From contig CM029666.1 in the NCBI GenBank assembly GCA_017311315.1, positions 32,064,749-32,128,748 of the forward strand: 64,000 nt of DNA. Direction: 5' to 3'. Source of the DNA: Dendrocalamus latiflorus (Eukaryota > Streptophyta > Magnoliopsida > Poales > Poaceae). Below, piece by piece: positions 10,436 to 21,735 of this stretch (the stretch's first letter is position 1; each line of letters opens with the position of its first letter). Below the pieces are notes generated by a model, which was given only the letters and a program-made list of their open reading frames with translations, was not told where the DNA came from and did not search any database. A program made the position numbers and the translations under genes.

Positions 10436-13400
10436 ATGGTTAGTAATGAAATTTATTTTTTTCTTTAATTGCATTACAATTTAGGTCTAAGTACTATAAT
10501 CCATGAGTGGTTATTGAAGATGGTTAATTTGCAAAATTGTTGGTTATATAATAGCTGTTGTGTTTGTAATATGAATTGAGCTAGCAAATTAAGTCTCAAT
10601 ATAATAAATGTGGCCGGTATATATGTAGTTATAATTAGTTAATCTAGATTTTAATACTAAGTTGTTATATATGTACGTAACGTAGGACCGAAGCTGGATG
10701 TATGCCGCGAGCCGTGTGAGTGAAGAGTACATTAATGGCGTTTCTGCTTTTATAAGAGCCGCCGAGGAGGATATGTTGAATAAGGGGGTGGAATATATGT
10801 GCTGTCCATGCACTGACTGCGAGAATTTGAAGATGTTTAAGAACCGAGGGCAAATTGAAGCGCACTTGATTCGGAGGGGTTTCAAAAAGGATTATACGTG
10901 TTGGACCAGTCATGGCGAAGTGAATGATCATATGCCGCCGGATGACATCGCCGGTGAAGTGAATGATATGCCCCCAGATGACATCGCCGGTGAAGTGAAT
11001 GACATGCCGCCGGCTGATGTCGATTGTGGCTCGGATTCGGATAGGTTGCACGATGATAATCTGGATCAGATGCTTCGCGATGTAGAAGAGAACTATGATG
11101 AGAGAGAGTATGTTAAATTCCGTGGCTTGATGGAGGACTCAGAGAAACCTTTGTACACGGGCTGCAAGTACACGAGGTTGTCGGCTGTGCTTGAACTGTT
11201 GAAACTGAAGGCAAGCAACGGTTGGTCCGACAAGAGTTTCACGGCGCTGCTAGGTCTTTTAGCGGACATGCTTCCGGAGGGAAATGAGTTGCCTAAAACC
11301 ACGTATAAAGCCAAGAAGGTTCTTTGTCCGTTGGGAATGGAAGTAGAAAGAATACATGCATGCCCGAACAACTGTATCCTCTACCGTAAAGAGTATGCAA
11401 ACATGCATGTATGTCCGGTGTGCAACGCATCCCGATACAAACGTAACAATCAATCAGATGATGCCGAGGGAACAGAGGCGAAGAAAGGACCTCCTGCTAA
11501 GGTGGCATGGTATTTTCCTATAATTCCCCATTTGAAAAGGTTTTTTGCAAATCCAAAGGAGGCAAAACTGTTGCGTTGGCACTCGGAGAAGCGCAAGAAG
11601 GATGGAATGATAAGACACCTTGCTGATTCCGCGCAGTGGAGAAACATCGATAGGAGGTTTGCAGAGTTCGGTGCAGAACCAAGGAATATAAGGTTTGGAC
11701 TGAGTACAGATGGAATGAATCCTTTCAGTAGCATGAGCAGCCGACATAGCACATGGCCCGTGACTCTCTGCATTTATAACCTTCCTCCTTGGTTGTGTAT
11801 GAAGCGAAAGTACATTTTGCTGTCGATACTTATCCAAGGGCCAAAACAACCTGGAAATGATATCGATGTGTTCCTAGCACCGTTGGTAGAAGATCTAAAA
11901 GTACTGTGGAACGAAGGGGTACAGGTATGGGATGCATACAAACGAGAGAACTTCACTCTGCGCTTCTTATTGTTCTGCACCATAAATGATTATCCTGCCC
12001 TTGGTAACCTATCGGGCCATAGTACAAAAGGTGCCAAAGCTTGTACTCACTGTTTAGATGGTACCGAGAGTGTGTGGCTGAGACACTCACGCAAAACCGT
12101 CTACATGCGTCACCGCCGGTTCCTTCGGAGGGCTCACCCATACCGCAAGATGAAGAAACAATTTGACGGAGAGAAGGAAGACGGTTCAGCTCCAAGGCAT
12201 TTAAGGGGACACGAGGTTTATGATATGGTTAAGGATTTAGATGTTGTCCTCGGAAAGGGACGTAAATTGAGGGCTCATGAGAAGAACACCTGGAAGAAGA
12301 GATCAATATTTTGGGACTTATCTTATTGGGAGTACCTAGATGTTCGGCACTGCATCGACGTCATGCACGTAGAAAAGAATGTGTGCGACAGCTTGATTGG
12401 TCTCTTACTAAACATCCGTGATAAAACAAAGGACGGTGTCAACGCACGGCTTGACTTGGCTGACATGGACATCAGGCCGGAGTTAGCACCGACAAGCACT
12501 GATAATAGACGAACGTACCTTCCCCCTGCGTGTTACACTCTGTCCAAGGCTGAGAAAACAGAACTGTGCCAGTGCTTGCATGGTGTCAAAGTTCCGTCTG
12601 GTTACTCCGGCAACGTGAAGAAACTTGTTTCGATGCAAGATTTGAAGTTAAATGGCATGAAGTCTCATGATTGTCATGTGCTGATGACACAGATGCTCCC
12701 TATTGCAATTAGAAATATTTTGCCGATCAAAGTCCAAGAGACAATCATGAGGCTATGTTATTTCTTTAACACAATTGCTCAGAAGGTCATCGATACCGAA
12801 GGACTAGATGCTCTACAGGACGAGGTAGTGATGACTCTATGTCACCTTGAAATGTATTTCCCTCCTTCGTTTTTCGATATCATGGTCCATCTCATTGTTC
12901 ACGTTGTGTGGGAGATAAAAATGTGCGGGCCCGTATTCCTATGTAGCATGTACCCATTTGAGAGGTTCATGGGAATTCTCAAGTCCTACGTACGGAATCG
13001 TTCTCGGCCGGAGGGCAGCATCGTCGAAGGTTATGCTAGCGAAGAGGTCATTGAGTTTTCTGTCGATTATATGGCTCAGTTTCAACCGATAGGTGTCCCT
13101 CAATCTCTTCATGAGGGGAGGCTAAAGGGTCTCGGAACTATCGGAAGGAAATCAATCACTCCAGATATGGACACGTATACTCAAGCCCATTTCACGGTGT
13201 TGCAACACATGACTGAAGTGGCACCTTATGTGGACCAGCACAAGGGTGTGCTTTGGCAACAGAATCCGGAGCGGCCGGATGTTTGGATCATGAAGCAACA
13301 CAACCGTCGGTTCAACCAATGGTTGAAGGAGCAAATCGCTAGGAGCTCGCCGAGTGAGACGCTGACATGCTTGGCAAAAGGGCCGACATTTACAGTTGTG

Positions 13401-13940
13401 ACATGGCAAGGATATGACATAAATGGGTACACATTCTATACGCAGTCTCAGGATGTCAAGAGCACTAACCAGAACAGCGGTGTCCGCATAGATGCATTCA
13501 GTACCGATGGGTCGAGAAACTCGTACTATGGCTTCATAGAAGAGATTTGGGAGCTCGACTATGTGGTTTTCAAGATCCCCTTATTTCGCTGCCGTTGGGT
13601 GCATCTCCCACAGGTGAAGGTTGATAAGTACGGTGTCACGACCGTGGACCTCCAACTTGTCGGGTACAAAGACGAACCATTCGTACTCGCCAATCAAGTT
13701 GTTCAAATTTTATATGTAACCAACCTGGCAAATAAGAAACGCCATGTAGTTCTTCATGGAAAAAGGAGAATTGTCGGAGTGGAGAATGTAGTGGACGAGG
13801 AGGAATACAATCAATTTGACGAGTTACCTCCTTTTGGAAATGGCATAACGGTCGACAATGAACAACGTGACGAAACTAGTTACGTACGCATTGATCATGA
13901 TGAAGGGCTAATTTTTAAAGGAAATAATCAAGTACAATAA
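10436..13940 (+). CDS. tnpD: TNPD/TNP2-type CACTA transposase
   Basis: The catalytic transposase that cuts the element ends. I model it as a first exon holding only the ATG (10436-10438), an intron (10439-10685, GT...AG) and one long open exon (10686-13940), giving about 1,085 residues; the simple ORF from the ATG at 10698 is 1,080. Domains in order: transposase-associated N-terminal domain (about 5-80, CCPCTDC), Transposase_21/TNP2 core (about 275-600, with STDGMNPF near 337 and MHVEKNVCDSLIGLLLNI near 560), DUF4218 (about 650-790, SHDCHVLMTQMLP) and DUF4216 (about 920-1000). The length is normal for the family. No stop or frameshift is seen, so the protein may be functional. A threefold near-repeat (GEVNDMPPDDIA) lies near residues 76-110. 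Confidence 0.93.
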
Positions 13941-13942
13941 GA

Positions 13943-14110
13943 ATGTATATGTGAAAATGTGTGACAATTTTGAGATGTATATGTGAACATGTGTGACAAT
14001 TTTGAGATGTATATGTGAAAATGTGTGATGTAGTCAATTTTGAGATGTATATGTGAAAATGTGTGACAAAATGTGTATATGTGAAAATGTATATGAGTAT
14101 TGGCATTTAT
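13943..14110. repeat. Tandem repeat after the transposase gene
   Basis: About four to five copies of a 35-43-bp AT-rich unit (ATGTATATGTGAAAATGTGTG plus a CAATTTTGAG segment) start right after the stop codon. They probably fall in the 3' untranslated region. The open frames across them are repeat artefacts. Confidence 0.8.
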
Positions 14111-14257
14111 GTATATGTGATGTATATGTGTGATGTACATGTGATGGTTGATATGAATGCAGCTGGTTGGTGGTGTATATAAATGCAGCTGTTTGGTGGT
14201 GGATATGAATGCAGCTGTGGTTATTGGTGTTGTCTTAATAACTACAGTCGCAAAGGC

Positions 14258-14400
14258 TTATCACAGACGGTTCTGAACTTAGAACTGTCTGCGATATCAA
14301 TATATACCCTCTGGCTAGGGTTTAGAATCGTCTGTGATAACCTCCCTATATATACCCTCTGGCTAGGGTTTTCCCTGTGCGCTACGCAGTTATTCGATAT
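14258..14400 (+). promoter_or_regulatory. Internal CACAGACGG sites and TATA boxes before gene 2
   Basis: A palindrome-like pair (TATCACAGACGGTTC and GAACTGTCTGCGATA, 14259-14296) and a half-site (CGTCTGTGATAA near 14329-14340) match the subterminal motif. They lie next to two copies of TATATACCCTCTGGCTAGGG (about 14300 and 14348). This looks like the promoter of the second transcription unit, again tied to the end-binding motif. Confidence 0.55.
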
Positions 14401-14404
14401 AGAT

Positions 14405-14640
14405 CTGATTAAATCCCGAGCCCGTCGTCGCCTCCGCCTCCCCGAACCCTCGTCGGCCGCCTCCCCGAGCCCCTCGCCGGCCGCCTCCGTCGAGCCCGTC
14501 GTCGCCTCCGCCTCCCGAACCCTTGTCGGCCGCCTCCCCGAGCCCGTTGCCGGCCGCCTCCCCGGAGCCCGTCGCCGGCCGCCTCCCCCGAGCCCCTCGT
14601 CGAGCCCGTCGCCGGCCACCTCCCCTCGATTACCGTCTAC
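14405..14640 (+). repeat. GC-rich short tandem repeat (probable 5' leader)
   Basis: Imperfect copies of a roughly 24-bp unit (GAGCCCGTCGCCGGCCGCCTCC-like) open long frames on both strands. It has the look of a GC-rich leader of the second gene rather than coding sequence. Confidence 0.55.
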
Positions 14641-14726
14641 ATTGTGAGCACTTTCTGTGATGGACTAGGGTTTTGAGTATTGTGAGCAGTTTCTGTGATG
14701 GACTATGGCTTTGAGCATTGTGAGCA

Positions 14727-15070
14727 TTGTTTACTGTAGTAGCTTAATTAGTTTGCTATTTGGTACATATTACATTGGTACATTGTTTACTGCAGTAGCT
14801 TAATTAGTTTGCTATTTGGTACATTGTTTACTGCAGTAGCTTAATTAGTTTGCTATTTGGTACATACTACACTGGTACATTGTTTATTGCAGTAGCTTAA
14901 TTAGTTTGCTATTTGGTACATATTACATTGGTACATTAATTGTTTACTGCAGTAGCTTAATTAGTTTGCTATTTGGTACATTGTTTACTACAGTAGCTTA
15001 ATTAGTTTGCTATTTGATACATACTACATTGGTACATTGTTTACTGCAGTTGCTTAGTTTACATTAGTAC
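14727..15070. repeat. Tandem array, alternating 41- and 55-bp units
   Basis: About seven copies of CATTGTTTACTGCAGTAGC followed by TTAATTAGTTTGCTATTTGG alternate between a short form and a longer form that adds TACATTACATTGG-like bases. No coding potential is seen. Confidence 0.85.
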
Positions 15071-15120
15071 ATATTACATTGCTTGTTGTGTTAGTATATA
15101 GTATTATAGTATATAGTATA

Positions 15121-15250
15121 GGCACATAACCCCTCTCTCTGTCCACATCACCCCTCCCTTCTCCCCCTTCCCTCTACTCCTCTCCTCTCTTCCTAACATT
15201 TAGCATCATGTTTCACTTTTCTTGCTTCCTCATCTTATCATGTTTCACTT
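15121..15250 (+). repeat. Duplicated leader segment, copy 1
   Basis: A pyrimidine-rich stretch (GGCACATAACCCCTCTCTCT, then CCACATCACCCCTCCCTTCT) recurs at 16303-16400 just before the second gene's ATG. The duplicated segment brackets the palindrome region, so the palindrome block looks inserted or duplicated into the gene's leader. Confidence 0.65.
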
Positions 15251-15344
15251 TTCTTGCTTCCTCATTTAGTAGCGGGACGGCCAAGATTAATCTTGTGCAA
15301 CCCTACAATTTGAGAGACCAAATTAACCAATCAAGGACCACTCT

Positions 15345-15612
15345 AGTGTATATGCCACATAGACCTTCAAGGGGCATGAAGCAAGTCACACAGTCTAGTG
15401 TATCCGGTTCTATGAACCTGATACACTAGTTTGTGTCATTTGCCTCATAGAACTTTGTTTAGAGATCTTGTAGTAATAATATATGCCACATAGACCTTCA
15501 AGGGGCATGAAGTAAGTGACACACTCTAGTGTTCCCGTTCAATGAACCGGATACACTAGTTTGTGTCATTTGCTTCATAGAACTTTGTTTATAGACCTTG
15601 TAGTAATAGTAT
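15345..15612. repeat. Direct duplication of about 130 bp
   Basis: Two adjacent copies (about 15350-15480 and 15482-15612) share TATGCCACATAGACCTTCAA and an imperfect palindrome around CCGGTTC-ATGAACCGG followed by ATACACTAG. A third partial copy of the palindromic part is at 16203-16250. Confidence 0.75.
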
Positions 15613-15635
15613 ATGCCGACTACTGCCGAGATGTG

Positions 15636-16034
15636 ATGTCCACTCCCACAATCCTTCTTTTTCCTTCTTAAATTCAAGGCAATTTTATTACAAAAGTGCA
15701 AAAAAAAGACATTCTCAGATTCTTCGTGAGCAGCCGACATAGCTGACTTCTTCGGTGAGTGACTATCCATCTGCTTCTTCCCACTTCTCTTCATCTCTGG
15801 TCTCTGGATCACGTACGCCAGTAGCGATGATTCAGAATCATCGCTACTGGCGTACGTGATCTAGAGACCAGAGATGAAGAGAAGAAGTGGGAAGAAGCAG
15901 ATGGATAGTCGCTCATCGAAGAATTCGGCTATGTCGGCTGCTCACCGAATAATCTGGGAATGTCTTTTTTTTTTGCACTTTTGTAATAAAATTGCCTTGA
16001 ATTTTGCGGGAAAAAGAAGGATTGTCGGAGTGGA
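15636..16034. repeat. Near-perfect palindrome of about 400 bp, chimeric origin
   Basis: Two arms of about 195 bp meet head to head at 15834 (GATGATTC, A, GAATCATC) with almost no spacer. The right arm reads FCNKIAL, resembling the tail of the accessory ORF (FCNKFAS at 9462-9560), and then KRRIVGVENVVDE, which matches the C-terminal part of the transposase (about 13760-13800). The arms therefore join sequence related to the 3' ends of two of the element's own genes. A transcript would fold into a long double-stranded hairpin. Confidence 0.85.
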
Positions 16035-16085
16035 GAATGTTGTGGATGAGGTTCCCAGATAAAGAAATCTTGCGATTGTTGCAAA

Positions 16086-16177
16086 AGATACATGGAGCAT
16101 TTGGGTGGAAAGATGAACTGTTTCGTCATGCGCCTGACGAAACAGTTCATCTTTCCACCCAAATGCTCCATGTATCT
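16086..16177. repeat. Perfect 43-bp inverted repeat with 6-bp loop
   Basis: The arms 16086-16128 and 16135-16177 are exact reverse complements and the loop is TGCGCC. The arm sequence is not seen elsewhere in the window. It lies directly after the larger palindrome, and the lack of any mismatch points to a recent origin. Confidence 0.92.
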
Positions 16178-16424
16178 AGCCAAAAAACAGCAAATGAAGC
16201 AAGTGACCTACTCTAGTGTTCCCGTTCAATGAACCGGATACACTAGTTTAGGGACTTTGCTATTTGGTTTATAGTATTAGCAACTAAAGTAGATGCTAAG
16301 ATAGGCACATCACCCCCTCTCTATGTCCACATCACCCCCTCCCTTCTCCCCCTCCACTCTACTCCTCTCCTCTCGTCCAATTCAATATGATCACTTTCTC
16401 ATCTTATCTTAATAGACCCACAAA

Positions 16425-19393
16425 ATGAGCAACATGTCACCCGCACATTCTTCAACATCATCGCCGGAGGCGTCCACTCCAACATCAAGACGCCAAGGAA
16501 GAGGGCTATCGAAGAAGCCTGAGGGCCGACAGACCATCACAGCGGTAAACGCATCTGGGGTCCCTATCCTTCCTCAAAAAGCAGTAAACGCATTCCGATG
16601 CATGGTCGGAATAGTTGCACGAGAACGAATTGAGATCACATACAATTCGTGGAAGAACGTGCCTGACACTCGGAAACGTGAGCTGTGGACCGAAATTTTG
16701 GCATCGTTCGAGTTCCCAGAAGAACACCTATACGCTGTGCAACGACAAACCTACCTAGCGGCGTGCAAAGCATGGAAGAACTTCAAGAGCACGCTTGTCA
16801 GGAAATACGTGGAGACGGACGAAACGCCTTTTCATAAATACCCATTCCTGGAACCACAATGGGAAGAGTTCAAGGCGATGAAGACGTCCGAAGATTTCAA
16901 AAGTACAAGTACGGCGCACAAGGCCCTCCAGGCAAAAAACACACACCCCACAGACTTGGCACAGCTGGGTATGCGGGTAAAATCCCGCAGTGGAGGAAGG
17001 AGGATGACCTAGTAGCTGCACAGGACATCGCCCCGCCGTTTTCCAATATCCCGGATGACCACGCTCGAAATTGGATTAGAGCAAGGTCATCTACAACGAC
17101 ATCGGGGGACGTCTCCTTTCGAAACCCTGCAGACCAGCAAGTGTCCCAGCGCCTGGTAAGATATCGATAGAACTACGTAGCTTGTAATTACTCCACAACT
17201 TCATACGAATTGAAATGACATTTTGTGCTCTTGCAGGAAGAGCTGAGTTTTGAATCTACCCTGGGATCATTCTAGGGAACAAGGGAGAATGATATGCTCT
17301 CCGTGGCCCTGGGAAACAAGGAGCACCCGGGTCGTACGAGAGGCCTTGGGCTTTACGTTCCTTGGAAACATGGTTTCCAAGATGACTCCGGAATGTATCG
17401 GCGTAGGAAGAGAAACAAAGCCGAGCGTGACGCACAGCTACGAGAAGAGATCAAGGAATCTCTTAAAGAGGAGCTACTGGATTCGCTGGCTGATGTAATC
17501 AGAGATGAGGTGCGGAAACAGACAGAAAGTCAGCAGGCCGCCACCGCCGCTGCTATGCTAGCTAGCCCGCACAACTGTCCGAGTAGCTGCGCGTCCAATC
17601 CGATGCAAACCCAGTCCAAATTTCCTGTGGACGACATCCTGGTAATAATTATTACCTCTCGAATGCTTGCTCCATTGGTAGGCCTATTCGAGTAGCTAAT
17701 TTTGTATCGTTATGTAGGAGCCTACGAAGTGCAAGCTCCAAGTGAGATATGGCTCCATTCCCTTGTACGCTGCTTGGGGCCAGGCATATTCGTCTAGTAA
17801 CGGGGCCATGGTGCACGGTCAAGCTTTAGCGCCAGGCTTCGCAAAAGTTAATGTGGATGGTGTGTATGTCAATTTTGAGGTGGTCCCGCTACCGAAGCCC
17901 CCCAACGACGAGATCGTGACTCTAGGATAGGCCATTGGAACATTCATCCAGTGGCCCAAAAGCGACATCTCCCTGGAGGCTTCTTCACTGGTGGCAGGAC
18001 CAGAGCAACATGCACTGGTGCCATCTCCATTACAAGACCAGTCGGTTCCACCACCGGATACTGCACCGGTGCTATCTCCACGGGTCCTATTCTCGCGAGA
18101 GCAACTTGCACCGCTGCTACCTTCAAAGTCAACTGTCGTGAAGTCAAGCTATAGCAGAGGCAGCAAGGCCAGCAAGGGCAAAGCAAAGAAGACCAATGAT
18201 GATATTCCGTACCTACCTTTGGCCCACAAATTCGTGCTTGGCAAGATGTTGCTTGAGCAAAAAGACCTCCAAAAGCTACCACATAGTTGCATGCAATTGC
18301 ACATGTGGTATATGCAGCAATCCAATAAGCCAGAGGGAGAACGGACCTCAAGTATCACTGTCAAATTCACGTCGGATGATTTCCACCACAGTCTTCAAGA
18401 GTGTATGTTCGTGGTCGCCTTTGAGGATTTATTCGATCTGTTCACGCTCAACGCTCTTGACGTCTCAATCATTCGATGCTGGACACTGTAAGTGTGTACA
18501 ATCAGTCTCCGTTAATGTCATACCGATAAATGCCATATCTAATTTTTTTGCTTTCGTGTGTATATATATAGACACATGCTGATTAAAGCTAGATTATCCA
18601 ACTCATCAGCTGGTTTCTTGGACCCACACTTGGTCTCCAAGGAAACCATCGACCAGGATACACCCCTCGTCCAGAGGTACATTGCATCAGGACTGCTGGG
18701 TTGCCGCAATAAGGAATATGTACTTATGCCCTTCCATCAGAACTTTCATTGGATTTTAATAGTAATTGTACCAAAATGGAACAAGGTATATTACATTGAT
18801 TCCCTAAGTAAGAATAAAATGGATTTCACAGTTGTCAGCCAAGTAATCGATAGGTAAGCACATATTGCCCATACATATCTACATTGTACTCTTTGTTTCC
18901 TTCCGAATGATTAAGGTTAACTTTTTCGAATTACGTAGGGCGTTCGCGACGTACATTGAAATGGGAGGTGACTCGAAGCGCGGGGCCAAAGGCCTGCTGA
19001 CACATGTTCAAGATTTTAAGGTATTCGCTATTTCACATTAATTAATCCTATGCAACAGTTGGTACTAATGCCTCTTGAACTAACACATTCCATTTTTTGC
19101 AGTGCCACCAGCAGCAGCCGGGCAACACATGTGGATACTACGTTTGCCAACATATGGAACTACTCCTCGATTCCTCGAGGCTCACCAATCCCAAGGTTTG
19201 TCACTCTTCCCATAATTACTTCATACTTATCACGTTACATATATACGCACATTGATATTCCTATTGATAGACTGCGTCCATCCCGTCAACTACATTGAAA
19301 CAGTCTGATCTTGGAGGGATTCAAGGAGAGTTGGCGTACTTTTTGCTGACTCAAGTCATAAAGTCAGGAGGACGGTTCCACTGTGCACCATGA
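16425..19393 (+). pseudogene. TNPA/ULP1-type gene of the CACTA element, broken
   Basis: Seven exons with GT/AG borders fit in phase: 16425-17155, 17237-17641, 17718-18487, 18572-18853, 18939-19020, 19103-19195 and 19271-19393 (TGA). The first two exons resemble plant Transposase_24 proteins, which bind element ends (ETPFHKYPFLEPQW, ALGNKEHPGRTRG, then an acidic/basic helix). Exon 3 resembles DUF8039 (KLQVRYGSIPLYAAWGQ). Exons 4-6 form a ULP1/C48 cysteine-protease fold with His (FHWILIVI), Asp (YYIDS), and Gln and Cys (QQPGNTCGYYVC), so the SUMO-protease-type site is complete. Damage: a one-base shift in 16934-16951 (A and C runs) and in-frame TAGs at 17273-17275 and 17928-17930. The model is otherwise clean, so inactivation is recent. 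Confidence 0.85.
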
Positions 19394-19689
19394 TTTCTTA
19401 TTGGTCTTATCACTAAGTGCAAATGCAGTGTAGATCTTTTGTAACTGTGCATTTGTTAATGGATATTTCATTTCAATTCAATTAATCGATTTGCGAAATG
19501 GATGCATGCTTTATGTTTGTGAAATGAAGTGTGATGTCAATTGGATGTTTTATGTCTGTGAAATGTATCTGAAAGGAAATGAGATGTGTGAATTGTATGT
19601 TTTTGTCTGTGATTATCTGCTTGTTTCAGAGGGCATGGCTAGCATTTCCTGAGGCTAGCCAATAACAGAAATGTATGTAGGGGTCGAAG

Positions 19690-20030
19690 GGAATATCACA
19701 GACGGTTTTTGAGTAAAAACCGTCTGTGATAGCTGATAATCACAGACGGTTTTTACTCAAAAACCGTCTGTGCTAATCAGCTATCACAGACGGTTTTTAA
19801 CTAAAAACCGTCTGTGATAGCTGATAATCACAGACGGTTTTTACTCAAAAATCGTCTGTGCTAATCAGCTATCACAGACGGTTTTTACTCAAAAACCGTC
19901 TGTGATAGCTGATAATCACAGACGGTTCGAAAACCGTCTGTGATGACCTTCGATTATCACTGACCCATAAATACAGACGGTTCACAAAACCGTCTGTGAT
20001 GACGTTTTCGAACCGTCTGTGATGACCTTT
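19690..20030. promoter_or_regulatory. Right subterminal array of CACAGACGG palindromes
   Basis: Seven palindromes plus a half-site match the left array. Five of them form a regular tandem with 44-45-bp spacing and alternating TAGCTGATAA and TAATCAGCTA spacers. They are probably the binding sites that let the transposase complex pair the two ends. Confidence 0.9.
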
Positions 20031-20735
20031 TCTGTAGTAGTGTGTAGACAACTCTTCCCAAAATCTCAAAACAAAAGGTGCTAAGATGGAATCCCATTCT
20101 AAAATTTTTTGTGGTTTTGAGGAATCCAACTACAGGAGAACCAGGAACATAGAGCTCTCTCATTTTTTGATCCAACTCTTTGATCTTAAACTTAAGAACG
20201 CTAGTTTTAAGAACGAAAGATTGCCCTTCTCCGACCATTACTATCCAATCAGAGAGCGCAAGGCTAATGTGTTCCACTTATTGAACATGATCTATGGTCA
20301 GTCTGTGACCCCTAGACACCGAAGGCATCCTTTGGGGGATCTCGTAGTTCCTACGGGGTAGAGAGAATGGGGTAGGTCTATGTTTTTCCTTCCTTTTGCC
20401 ACATTTCACTCAAAGGGTTGAAGGGAGATAATGTATCAAGCTATTCGCAAGGTCCAACTTGATCCTCTTCCCTAGGGATCCCAGATGAGGGAAGCCTAGG
20501 AGAGCCACTGACTCCAACTATAATCTATGTACAATGCATACAAGATCTGACCAACTACCCATCCTACCTCCTCTACCTTTTTGATAGCCCATCTTTTCTC
20601 AGTACAGTCTTTCAGTGGCATGTTTTAGTCCTCTTCTCCATTACATACAAAAAGTGAACCACCAATTTAGGTACAAGATACTATAATTACTGCCTGGACA
20701 ATTAGACAGCCAACCCATAATCGTAACGACCCAAT

Positions 20736-20772
20736 TGCAAGAGTGGAGCTCTACCAACTGAGCTATATCCCC
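20736..20772 (-). pseudogene. trnA-UGC: Plastid trnA-UGC exon 1 (nuclear copy)
   Basis: The 37-nt 5' half ends in TCTTGCA just before the group II intron. It contains the conserved D-arm TAGCTCAGTTGGTAGAGC. One G-to-A change (CTCCACTC in place of CTCCGCTC) is visible. The 3' half is not in the window, so no tRNA can form. Confidence 0.85.
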
Positions 20773-20825
20773 CCAAACCAAGTGGAGTATGTAGATGCTT
20801 CTTCTATTCTTTTCCCTATCATAGT

Positions 20826-20860
20826 TGGGTCATCATGGACTTGAACCAGAGACCTCACCC
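20826..20860 (-). pseudogene. trnI-GAU: Plastid trnI-GAU exon 2 (nuclear copy)
   Basis: The 35-nt 3' half contains the T-arm (GGTTCAAGTCCATGATG). It precedes trnA exon 1 in plastid order with a spacer of about 50 bases. Several bases differ from the plastid form, and exon 1 is absent. Confidence 0.83.
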
Positions 20861-21306
20861 GAGAAGTAAATCATCGCCCCCTACGATCCAACCAATTGGG
20901 AGATAAACAATACACTCCTTTTCAGGAGTGATTCAACCTTCCCAAACACAGCATACAACTCCCAATTGTACTGTGCTTTTCAAGTGTGCTTCTACCCCCT
21001 TCTCTACCTTACCATGGCAAGTACTTGGGAAATAACTCTAATGAGCAGAAAAGGAAGGCATTAAGAGACCCTCCTGGCCCAACCCTAGACACTCTAAGAT
21101 CTTTTTTTCAAACCTGCTCTACTCCTATTTTGAATAAAGAGATAGATAAATAGTCGCATCCCATTGCACTAATTAGGGGCACTCATGGTGACTTAGGGGG
21201 TTGAAGACCAATAAGCAGCTTATTTATACCAAGCATTCCTCTTATGGCTAGATCCAATATCCTAGTCCCTGTAGAAAGGGGAAAAGAATTTCATGTTTTT
21301 CCTTTT

Positions 21307-21735
21307 AGAAGGGAGGATTAAGGAAGTCCTATTGATTGTTGTTTTCTCCGAACCAATGGGAAAAGCATGAAAAAAGGCTCAAATGGTATGATCCTTTGTC
21401 ACCTTGGAATGAAAGGGGTGATCTCATAGTCCTTGGTCTTCGAAGATGCATTATTAGGTACTTTATTTTCCCCGTAAGGATGAACCTCAACCTGTGCTCG
21501 AGAGATAGCTCTCCATACACTGATAGGGGATGTATGAATTCTTGAGAAGTGGAGCCGTGGTACCTCCTCCCTCTCGATTGCCCGAATCCTTCTGAGGAGA
21601 AGTTTGTTGTATATCCATGGTCAATATGGAAATTCTTTCAGAGGCTTTCTTTACTTTGTCTGTGTCACAAACAATTTGAAATACCTTGACTTTTTTAGAA
21701 CAAGTCTGAGTCAAATAGCAACGATTCGACACTTT
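21307..21735 (-). pseudogene. ycf68: ycf68 fragment inside the trnI intron copy
   Basis: Pieces of the plastid ycf68 reading frame are visible in different frames (for example GGGTTAPL near 21565 and the C-terminal INRTSLILPS near 21310-21340). They are interrupted by frameshifts. Whether ycf68 encodes a protein even in plastids is disputed, and here it is only a marker of origin. Confidence 0.7.

Larger units (their letters stand above)
9036..20042 (+). mobile_element. Complete CACTA (En/Spm) DNA transposon, 11.0 kb
   Basis: Both ends are present. The left end is CACTACTACAGAGAGG, and the right end read inward is CACTACTACAGAAAAGG. The 3-bp duplication TGT sits at 9033-9035 and 20043-20045, as expected of this superfamily. 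Each end carries a dense array of CACAGACGG palindromes. Inside, from the left, are a minus-strand accessory ORF, a TNP2-type transposase gene, tandem repeats, a large palindrome, a perfect hairpin, and a TNPA/ULP1-type gene. The transposase ORF is open, but the second gene has one frameshift and two stops. The element is therefore structurally complete and at best partly autonomous. Confidence 0.96.

Noticed and set aside
16086..16177. MicroRNA gene
   Set aside because: Arms are perfectly paired with a 6-base loop, unlike typical plant miRNA precursors; a generic hairpin is the safer call.
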